Assembly (NCBI RefSeq): GCF_030294985.1
Contig: NZ_AP024718.1
Location: 1,317,001-1,381,000 of the forward strand
Length of the DNA: 64,000 nucleotides
Reading direction: 5' to 3'
Source: Methylomarinovum tepidoasis
GTDB lineage: Bacteria > Pseudomonadota > Gammaproteobacteria > Methylococcales > Methylothermaceae
Shown: positions 18,355-24,978 of the stretch, one piece after another
Numbering within the stretch: position 1 is the stretch's first letter
Layout of the letters: each line of letters opens with the position of its first letter
Translations under genes and position numbers: made by a program
The notes under the pieces: model-generated
What the model was told of the DNA's origin: nothing
Databases searched by the model: none
The model's input: the letters and a program-made list of their open reading frames with translations, nothing else

Positions 18355-19509
18355 TCATGGCTCTGGAAGCAAATCATCGAACAGGCGTTGCAGGGCGCCG
18401 CTGAGACGCTGCGCGTCGGTGAGGTAGTCCAGGACCTTGGCGTTGCGGCTGCGGACGCCGTGGGCCATGGCGTTGCGTAGCTGGGTCAACAGACGGAACG
18501 CTTCCGATTCGGCACGCAGGGCCTCGGCGGCCCGGGTGCGGTCGCCGTAGTCGTTCAGATTGCCGCCTTCCGCTGCAATCCTCAGGGATTTGACCGCCTC
18601 CAGGCCATAGATGGCGGCACGCAGCCAGTCACCGTGGGTCAGGTAGCGGCGCGCCAGTTCGGCCTCCCACTGGGGGCGGCGGCCCTGTTTCCACCAGCCG
18701 ATGCGGTGGTGCAGATCGTCGCGGAACAGGTCATAGGCCGGGTTCCCGTCGATGCGGTCTTTCCAGCCGGCCAGCTTTTCCCGGGCCTTGACCGGATTGG
18801 TGGTGCGTTCGTAAAAGGCCGCCTGGCGCAGCGCTTTGCCGCTTTCCCCCAGCAACGGGGCGAAGACGCCGTAGTCGCCGTTCCGGTCGTAAACGGCCAG
18901 GGCCTGGAGCCAATCCGCCAGGTGCAGCAGGCCGGACAGTTCCAGCACTTGAGCCTTGCCGCTGTCGGGATCGAAACTGCCGTACCAGATGCCGCCGATG
19001 TCGGCGTCCTTGACCAGGCGCAGGTGCAGGGCGGCGAGCAGGGCCAGCATCGGCAGGTGGCGGAAACCGTGGGTCACGTCCAGATGCACCGTGTCGCCGC
19101 GGCGCACCTGGCCGGCAAGGGTGCGCAGCAGCGCGACTTGTCCCGGTTCGTCACGCGCTTCGGGAATCAGCGCCAGGCGAACGTCGCAGCCCAGCTTTGC
19201 GGCCAGCAGCGGCGCCAGGGGCCGCAGGTGATCTTCCCCGACCGCCTTGCCTTCCACCGCTTCGACCAGCTTCAGGCGGGTGGCCTCCGCTTCATTTCCC
19301 AGATCGAGATCCCCCTCGAACAGGTGATCCCACATGCTGCCGGCGGTGCCGAGGATGACCAGCCGCTCGGCCTGCAAACGCTCCTGCAACGGCCAGCCGA
19401 AGAAGGCCACCGACCCGGTGCGGCTGCCATCCGGAAACTCATAGACGGTGGTGCGGTAGCCGTTTTCCCCTTTGGGAACCCAGCCGAGGAAGGTGATCAG
19501 CGTGATCAT
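18355..19509 (-). CDS. csx2: CARF-HEPN ribonuclease, Csx2/Csx1 type (DxTHG family)
   Basis: A 384-residue type III accessory effector. The N-terminal CARF half has the family marks LITFLGWVPKG, VILGTAGSMWDHL (about 51-63) and the DxTHG motif DVTHGFRHLPM (144-154). The C-terminal HEPN domain has RNAMAH at 345-350, the Rx4-6H catalytic pair of HEPN RNases. Family members are switched on by cyclic oligoadenylate made by Cas10 and then degrade RNA nonspecifically. It is on the same strand as the csm genes but separated by a divergent Uma2 gene, so it may have its own promoter. No canonical csm6 is present; this probably takes its place. Confidence 0.87.
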   Translation of the reverse strand: MITLITFLGWVPKGENGYRTTVYEFPDGSRTGSVAFFGWPLQERLQAERLVILGTAGSMWDHLFEGDLDLGNEAEATRLKLVEAVEGKAVGEDHLRPLAPLLAAKLGCDVRLALIPEARDEPGQVALLRTLAGQVRRGDTVHLDVTHGFRHLPMLALLAALHLRLVKDADIGGIWYGSFDPDSGKAQVLELSGLLHLADWLQALAVYDRNGDYGVFAPLLGESGKALRQAAFYERTTNPVKAREKLAGWKDRIDGNPAYDLFRDDLHHRIGWWKQGRRPQWEAELARRYLTHGDWLRAAIYGLEAVKSLRIAAEGGNLNDYGDRTRAAEALRAESEAFRLLTQLRNAMAHGVRSRNAKVLDYLTDAQRLSGALQRLFDDLLPEP

Positions 19510-19551
19510 GGCACGGTTTCCGGTTTTGTTAAACTATCGGGAAATTAAAGC

Positions 19552-20136
19552 ATGGCGCGGATGTCCATGGCCGAACCTGCCCACAAGCCTGCCCGCTACG
19601 AGGATCTGTTCGACCTGCCGGAAAACCGGGTGGGAGAGATCATTCACGGCGTGCTGCACACCCATCCCCGTCCGGCGCCCAGACATGCCAGGGCTTATTC
19701 CGCCTTGGGCCATCATGTCGGCGGCCCGTTCGACTTTGATCCAAACGGTCCCGGCGGCTGGTGGATTCTGGATGAACCGGAACTGCATTTGGGAGAAGAT
19801 GTTCTGGTGCCGGATCTGGCCGGGTGGCGGCGGGAGCGGCTGCCGGAGTTGCCCCGGACTGCCTGGTTCGAGCTGGCGCCGGACTGGGTGTGCGAGATTC
19901 TGTCGCCCTCGACGGCGCGGCTGGACCGGGCGGTGAAGATGCCGCTGTACGCCCGGGAGGGCGTGGCGCATCTGTGGCTGGTGGACCCGGACCTGCAAAC
20001 CCTGGAGGTGTACGTGCTCGACACGGCGCACCAACGGCCCGGCTGGCTGCTGCTGGCCATCCTGGAAGGCGATGCCGAGGTGCGCCAGCCGCCCTTCGAG
20101 GCGGTGGCGTTTTCGCTGGGGAGTCTTTGGGGCTGA
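19552..20136 (+). CDS. Uma2 family (DUF820) PD-(D/E)XK endonuclease-like protein
   Basis: A 194-residue protein. The family core is visible as DVLVPDLAGWRRERLPELP, then VCEILSPSTARLDRAVKMPLYAREGVAHLWLVDPD: the acidic D, E and the later K form the PD-(D/E)XK set. Uma2 proteins are abundant in cyanobacteria and some proteobacteria and have mostly unknown roles. It lies in the opposite orientation between csm5 and csx2, which suggests insertion into the locus. ATGs at 19561 and 19567 are alternative starts. Confidence 0.82.
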   Translation: MARMSMAEPAHKPARYEDLFDLPENRVGEIIHGVLHTHPRPAPRHARAYSALGHHVGGPFDFDPNGPGGWWILDEPELHLGEDVLVPDLAGWRRERLPELPRTAWFELAPDWVCEILSPSTARLDRAVKMPLYAREGVAHLWLVDPDLQTLEVYVLDTAHQRPGWLLLAILEGDAEVRQPPFEAVAFSLGSLWG

Positions 20137-20148
20137 ACGCATTGCTGA

Positions 20149-21804
20149 TCACGCCTGGCGCAATGCCGACAGCTTTTCCCTAATCGCCTTCTTTCGTTTC
20201 TTCGCCCACGGCAGAAAACGGGCGGTTTCCTCCAGCAGATCGGCGGCCTGGCGGCGGAGTTCCGCGTCCTCCCATTGCAACGCCGCCTCCAGGAGTTTCA
20301 GGCGCTGTTCGTTGAGCTCCCCGCCGGGTTCCTTGCAGTTCGCCTGACGGTCGCGTTCCAGCAGGGCGCGCACCGCCTCGATCCGGCGTTCCTCCTCGCT
20401 CATGGCGGCCAGCCTGCGGGCCTGTTCCTCCTCGCGGCGGCGGCGTTCTGCCTCGGCCCGGGCCCTTTCCTGCTCCTTCTGGCGTATCGCTTCCAGTTGT
20501 CCGGCCAGTCGCCGCCGGCGATCCAAAACTTTTTCCAGCCAGGCGGCCTGTTCCCGATGGATCGCTTCGGTCAGGGATTCGGCCGTGGGCCAGTCCGGCG
20601 CCTGGCCCATTTCCACCAGCAGCCAGCCGAAGGGCATCAGGCCATGCCGGTCGTCTTTCTCACGGGCCGCAAGCCACCAGGTCCTGGCTTCCGGTTCCCG
20701 GGCAGGCGGTTGTCCCTTGCCCTGCATGATTTTGATATTGCGCACCCCGTTCAACGTCACCGATTCGGCGCCGCTGTGGCGACCCACCCGCAGCAGGAAG
20801 GCGCAGTTTTCCTCCAGGCGCTTTTGGAGGCCGGGGTCGTCCAGCAGAGTTTGGACGGTCTGGTGCCAGGAGGCGTCCAGAAAGCTACGGGCCTGGAGTC
20901 GTTCGAGTTCGCGATCGAAGATCGGGCGATAAAAAGCGTTGCAGGCGGCGGCGATGGCCTCGAAATCGAAGCGTAGCTTCGGCAGGGCGGGGTGGTCGTC
21001 TGCGGCATGGACGTCGCTCACCGCCAGGCTGCTTCGGAAGGCGCGCAGGCGCAAAGGTGCGGCGCATTCGAGGAGCAAGGGCAAATTACCCTGTTTGGCT
21101 TGGGAGCGGACTTCTTTGCCGTTTCGGGTCACCGGCTGCTTCTTGCGGTTGACGGCGAACAGGATCTCGGCGCTGTTGAGGGATTCCGGCCCGCACCAGC
21201 GGGCGTCGCTCACCTGGACCAGGCGCATGGGATCCTTGTGGAGTTCGCGCATGCTATAGCCGAACAGCCGTTCCTGGAGTTTCTGATTGGCGCGCCGGTC
21301 CCCTTTCAGATCGGGTGGCAAAGGGCGGCCCTGGTTGATCTGATCCAACAGCGCGGTGCGGATCGCCCCCTTGAGGCCACTGCCCGGCAGCAGCAGGCGG
21401 CGGTCTCCCGGGTTGTAGGCGGCCCGTTCGATGGCCAGTTGATTGATTGCTTCCTTGCCGCTGGCCTCCACGTTGGCGGCCTTGCCCACCCGGGCCCGGT
21501 AGAGGGCGGCGACCCCCCGGCAGGTCCTGACCAGATTGACGGCATGGGGAATGAGCCTTTCGCGGCGCTCGTGGAAGAAAGCTTGGACCTGCCTGATCAT
21601 CCGCGTTTCCGGTTTGCCGTTCAGGATGCGGTCAAGCGCCCGGCGGTCCGCCTCCGGGAGGTTGGTCAGCGCTTCGACATCGAACTCGAACAGCGCCTCG
21701 TCCTCGATGACGTAGTTGGTGGGTACGTAATCCTCGCCGGTGCCCATGTGCACCGGCGACAGGGGGGTGATCCACAGGGTTCGGGTGCGCGGCAGTCCAC
21801 TCAT
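20149..21804 (-). CDS. csm5: Type III-A effector subunit Csm5 with C-terminal coiled coil
   Basis: A 551-residue RAMP protein that caps the crRNA 3' end in the Csm complex and recruits maturation nucleases. The N-terminus LWITPLSPVHMGTGEDYVPTN and the glycine-rich LLLPGSGLKGAIRTALLDQ are typical RAMP signatures. From about residue 415 a long charged helix region (many Glu/Arg/Ala, e.g. RARAEAERRRREEEQARR) extends the protein beyond the usual Csm5. The start at 21804 overlaps the csm4 stop as ATGA; the longer open frame upstream is a shadow in csm4. Confidence 0.88.
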   Translation of the reverse strand: MSGLPRTRTLWITPLSPVHMGTGEDYVPTNYVIEDEALFEFDVEALTNLPEADRRALDRILNGKPETRMIRQVQAFFHERRERLIPHAVNLVRTCRGVAALYRARVGKAANVEASGKEAINQLAIERAAYNPGDRRLLLPGSGLKGAIRTALLDQINQGRPLPPDLKGDRRANQKLQERLFGYSMRELHKDPMRLVQVSDARWCGPESLNSAEILFAVNRKKQPVTRNGKEVRSQAKQGNLPLLLECAAPLRLRAFRSSLAVSDVHAADDHPALPKLRFDFEAIAAACNAFYRPIFDRELERLQARSFLDASWHQTVQTLLDDPGLQKRLEENCAFLLRVGRHSGAESVTLNGVRNIKIMQGKGQPPAREPEARTWWLAAREKDDRHGLMPFGWLLVEMGQAPDWPTAESLTEAIHREQAAWLEKVLDRRRRLAGQLEAIRQKEQERARAEAERRRREEEQARRLAAMSEEERRIEAVRALLERDRQANCKEPGGELNEQRLKLLEAALQWEDAELRRQAADLLEETARFLPWAKKRKKAIREKLSALRQA

Positions 21805-22804
21805 GCTTGTCTCTCCAAACGAATGGCCAGCACCGGGGCGTAGCCCTGGTGGACGGTTTGCGGGATGGCCTTGGACAGGCCGCCGTCGCCGCCCAGTCCC
21901 CGGCCGGTGAAGCACCTTCCGGAATCGAAATGGAGCGGGGTGAGGACGGCGCCGGTGTCGGCCAAAAGCACCGGGGTCTTGAACGGGCGGCCGCTGTGGA
22001 CGGCCGCATCGCCGTGGCGGCCGAAGCGGGTGAATGGCTGATACCAGCAGCCGGATGGGTTCCATTCCAACCCCTGAGGCGCGCAGGGGGCCAGGGTGAG
22101 CCAGGCGTTGGCATGTTCCTGGGCCGGCCAGGGGCTGCCGTCCACGGCATCCACCTCGAATTTTCCCAGGCCGATGCTGGCGTCGCGGCCGAAACCGGTC
22201 TGGCCGATGTCCCGCAGCAGCGTCGTGAGATCGTCCACCGCGATACGGCCAGGATCGTGGGCCAGATAGACCGCCAGCTTCATCCCCCGGCAGTGCCAGT
22301 ACTGGGTCATGGCGTAGGGGGCGAATTCCCCGCTGGCGGTGGTGCCGGTCAGGCGGTGGATGGTGTTGTGGGGCTGGGCGCGGGTGGCGATGAGATCCGA
22401 GCCGCCGTCAGCGGGTGACCTGGTCGTCCGGCGCCGGCAAGCCTCCGCGGCGAAGTGCTCCACCAGTTCCCGGTCGCTTTTGGCCAGGGCAAGCCAGTCG
22501 GCGACGGGCCGCCCGAAATCCGCGCCGGCGATCCAGCGGTTTTTTTTGACCTGCTTGCGCTCGGCGGCGTCCACCTCGCCGAAATGGTGCAGGGGAAGTG
22601 CCGGCCGGGGCAGGAAGCCGGCGGGGAAGGCGTCGGAAACCACTGCGAAGGGACGGCCTTCGGTATAACCTTCGAGCAGCTCGGTCACCGCGCCTGACCG
22701 AAACGGTTCCGCACCGCCCAGCACAATTGCCCGAAGAGGGTGTCGCCCTTGAGGGGGGTGCCGAAGGGGGACAGGGGGGTGAGGGTGAGTTTGATGGTGT
22801 TCAT
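21801..22804 (-). pseudogene. csm4: Type III-A effector subunit Csm4, apparent one-base frameshift
   Basis: Csm4 binds the crRNA 5' handle and bridges Cas10 to the backbone. Translation from ATG 22804 gives MNTIKLTLTPLSPFGTPLKG and DTLFGQLCWAVRNRFGQAR, the expected Csm4 N-terminus, then a TGA at 22685-22687. One frame over it continues TELLEGYTEGRPFAVVSDAF and runs to 21801. Adding one base near 22688 would join the two as ...ARLTELLEGY. A GTG at 22724 could start the second part alone but would lose the first strand and glycine-rich loop. Either a real inactivating deletion, ribosomal or polymerase slippage, or a sequence error. It overlaps the PIN gene and csm5 by ATGA at both ends. Confidence 0.8.
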
Positions 22805-23193
22805 GCAGCGACCCTCGCTAGAGTCAACCCAGCAATATAATGAAAATCACGCCGGTTTCGGGTAGCAAGCATCGCCTGATGAATCAACGCAGTGGCGGCG
22901 ATCAATGCGTCCGCGATCAACAGGCCGTGACTCAATCGGTATTGCCGGATCAGGTCAACGGCCTTCGTGGAAACGGGTTCAGTAACGGGCAATCGATAAA
23001 ATCGCCGCAGACAATGCTCGATGGCTTGCAAGTCCTGCTTGTTGCGTGCGCCGACCATCATTTCCATCCAGGTGATGTCGCTGACCATTACAAGATCGTT
23101 TTTCTCCCAGGCAGCCAATTGTTCAGCAACCGCCTCATTCCCGCGGGAAAATTCGATCAGCACATCGGTATCCAGCAGAATGCGGTCGTTCAC
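22801..23193 (-). CDS. PIN domain (VapC-like) toxin inside the csm operon
   Basis: A 130-residue PIN-fold nuclease. MNDRILLDTDVLIEFSRGN gives the first acidic cluster, ITWMEMMVGARNK the second, and GLLIADALIAATALIHQAMLATRNRRDF the third, the usual four-acid site for Mg-dependent RNA cleavage. The GTG start at 23193 overlaps the upstream antitoxin stop (GTGA), and its own stop overlaps the csm4 start (ATGA). It is therefore translationally coupled between a toxin partner and a Csm subunit. Confidence 0.87.
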   Translation of the reverse strand: MNDRILLDTDVLIEFSRGNEAVAEQLAAWEKNDLVMVSDITWMEMMVGARNKQDLQAIEHCLRRFYRLPVTEPVSTKAVDLIRQYRLSHGLLIADALIAATALIHQAMLATRNRRDFHYIAGLTLARVAA

Positions 23194-23423
23194 GTTTCAG
23201 GTCCCCATTCCTTTTCGCGCAGTCGCCGGACGTATTCCACACTGTCCTTCATGTCTTCGCGCGCCTTCCAGAGACCAAAGAGCGCTTCATTGACCAAGGG
23301 GGTGGAAGGCGGTGGCCGGTGCGCCTGTTTTTTACTCAAAAATTCCACGAAGTCGGCCACCTCCTCTTGCTTGTCGGGAGGCAATTGAGCGATCAGTTCG
23401 ATGATTTTCTCCAGTTCCCTCAT
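23190..23423 (-). CDS. DUF2281-like antitoxin
   Basis: A 77-residue protein beginning MRELEKIIELIAQLPPDKQE and continuing EVADFVEFLSKKQ, which resembles the DUF2281 family of small antitoxins; the tail EDMKDSVEYVRRLREKEW is probably the toxin-binding part. It stands directly before the PIN gene with a GTGA overlap and 11 bp after the csm3 stop. Antitoxin identity rests on the pairing and the N-terminal motif. The much longer open frame through this region belongs to a shadow of csm3. Confidence 0.75.
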   Translation of the reverse strand: MRELEKIIELIAQLPPDKQEEVADFVEFLSKKQAHRPPPSTPLVNEALFGLWKAREDMKDSVEYVRRLREKEWGPET

Positions 23424-23434
23424 GATTTGTTTCC

Positions 23435-24151
23435 TCACAGCTGGATGTCGTTCAAGCGGTCCTGGATCGGTTGGCCGTCCAGATGCAGATCCCTGAAGGC
23501 GATCTTGCCGTAACCGCGCGAGACCGACCCGCCCAGCCCCGAAAGCTCCACCAGCTTGAGGCCGCGCAGCACCGGCGGCAAAAGGTCCTCGCCGTCGATC
23601 ACCTTGAGGGTGAGGCGGAAATTGAACCGGGCCCCGGCCGGCACCCGCTCGGTGTTGCGGGGATGTTCGGCCACGCCGCGGATACGGTCGATCATGTTCT
23701 CCATCTTGGTTTCGGTCAAAAGCAGGTTCTTTTCCTGCATCTCCTCGACCCAGGCCGGATCGAGCCCGCAGTCCCAGAACGACAGGCGGGTGGGGCCGAT
23801 TTCGGTGACCAGCGCCTCCATGTCGCGGTCCATGCCGCCGCCGGTAGGTGCATAGCCGAACAGCTTGAGAATGGTCAGGCCGGCCTCGCGGTTGCCATCG
23901 AGCTGGTCGAGATGCTGGATTCCGAGCGGCTTGCCCCGGGCCACTGCCACCACCCCGGCGTGCCATTCCATCAGACTGCGCATCTTGCCCTTGAGGCTGG
24001 AGCCGGGAATGTAGGGCTGACCGGTGACCGGGTTCTTGATCACCGGGCTGTCGGTGCCGCCGATGTGCATCTCGGCGTTGCCGGAGCCGATGTGCAGGCC
24101 GGTGACCAATTCGATGGTGCCTTCGAGATTGGCGATTTTGTCGAGCTTCAT
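23435..24151 (-). CDS. csm3: Type III-A effector subunit Csm3 (target-RNA endonuclease)
   Basis: A 238-residue RAMP backbone protein. GLHIGSGNAEMHIGGTDSPV holds the catalytic aspartate (D34, in GGTDSP) that cuts target RNA at 6-nt intervals in studied Csm complexes. The crRNA-binding motif PYIPGSSLKGKMRSLMEW and the G-rich SGLGGSVSRGYGKI are present. Length is normal. It is separated from csm2 by about 380 bp of structured sequence (see 24205-24532), unlike the tight spacing elsewhere in the operon. Confidence 0.95.
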   Translation of the reverse strand: MKLDKIANLEGTIELVTGLHIGSGNAEMHIGGTDSPVIKNPVTGQPYIPGSSLKGKMRSLMEWHAGVVAVARGKPLGIQHLDQLDGNREAGLTILKLFGYAPTGGGMDRDMEALVTEIGPTRLSFWDCGLDPAWVEEMQEKNLLLTETKMENMIDRIRGVAEHPRNTERVPAGARFNFRLTLKVIDGEDLLPPVLRGLKLVELSGLGGSVSRGYGKIAFRDLHLDGQPIQDRLNDIQL

Positions 24152-24204
24152 CTATTTCCCGCGCAGGTTTCCCCCGCCGAAAGGCGAAGGAGGAAAGCGC
24201 GGCC

Positions 24205-24532
24205 TCCTTCAAGTTGTTAAACACGAAACAGGTGCCGGGCTTTTCACCCGGCCGGGCCTTGCGGCTCTGCCCTTACGGGCCTGGTAACGCACCCATTTCA
24301 GGGTGTCTCCCTTCGGGAATGTTGCAAGCCGGCCGTCTGTCCCGATCCATTTCGTGGGTACCCGGCCCTTGTCTGCAACCGGGACTTCCAGAGCCTGGGA
24401 CTGAGGAAGCATCCCAGGGTGGGTCTTTTGGCCTTACCTGCAACGTAGCGGGTTGGTTACCGCTTTCCCTGTTCAACCCCGGGCTTGCAGGTTTCCCCGC
24501 AAGCCCCTCCCTTCAGGGAGGGGTGGTTGACG
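24205..24532 (-). ncRNA. HEARO / IscB-type omega RNA, without an iscB gene
   Basis: This fills the gap of about 380 bp between csm2 and csm3. Read on the minus strand it begins right after the csm2 stop with GTCAACC and a perfect CCCCTCCC-TGAA-GGGAGGGG hairpin, then a GAAA-capped stem (CTTGCGG...CTGCAAG). Next come GTAAGGCC-AAAAGACC and CACCCTGGGAT...CAGTCCC, which match, from memory, the conserved core of HEARO RNAs such as the OgeuIscB omega RNA. More stems follow. No protein frame is convincing. IscB normally follows its RNA directly; here csm3 does. The exact ends are not known. The region down to 24152 holds one more hairpin (GAAGGAGG/CCTCCTTC) and the csm3 upstream region. Confidence 0.6.
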
Positions 24533-24967
24533 TCAGTCTCCTTTCTCCAGCTTGTAGAAGCCCAGGAAGGCTTCGAGAAACAGTTTGGCGATGCGCAGGT
24601 CGTCGGCGGTCCGGACGAAGTCGATGGTCTGGTCAAGCAGATCGACGAAGCGACCGTCCACCAGCTTGCGCCCCTGGGCGTAGGCGGCCTTGGCTTTGAG
24701 CATGCGGATAAAGGGCAGGTAATCTTCGAACTTGTCCCGGTTCTGGGTCGTCTTCTCCTCCCACATCACCAGCTCGTCATAGAAGCGGCGCAGCTGGGTG
24801 GACTTGTTCACTTCCTTTTTACAGTCAGCCACGGTTTCGGCGGCTTTATGGGCGGTCTTGTCAAACAGCTCCGGGTGGATTTTGCCGTCTTCGGTGCGGA
24901 ATTGGACGGTGAATCCCAAGGTGCGGTCCTCCCTGCGGTGCGAGGATTTTCGTTGTTGATGGTTCAT
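24533..24967 (-). CDS. csm2: Type III-A effector subunit Csm2
   Basis: A 144-residue helical small subunit that lines the target-RNA channel of the Csm complex. The TIGR01870-type marks are KEVNKSTQLRRFYDELVMW and LPFIRMLKAKAAYAQGRKLV, with the closing LRIAKLFLEAFLGFYKL helix. The start MNHQQRKSS at 24967 lies 11 bases after the cas10 stop. The stop TGA abuts the predicted omega RNA element, so that element inserted immediately downstream without truncating the protein. Confidence 0.92.
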   Translation of the reverse strand: MNHQQRKSSHRREDRTLGFTVQFRTEDGKIHPELFDKTAHKAAETVADCKKEVNKSTQLRRFYDELVMWEEKTTQNRDKFEDYLPFIRMLKAKAAYAQGRKLVDGRFVDLLDQTIDFVRTADDLRIAKLFLEAFLGFYKLEKGD

Positions 24968-24978
24968 GGCATGGCTCC

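Noticed and set aside
22724-22801. GTG 22724 as the true csm4 start
   Set aside because: It would drop the N-terminal strand and glycine-rich segment that are clearly encoded upstream in another frame.
24214-24699. A 161-codon plus-strand frame covering the csm2-csm3 gap
   Set aside because: It runs antisense into csm2, is rich in Pro/Gly/Ser with no motif, and the region is better explained as structured RNA.
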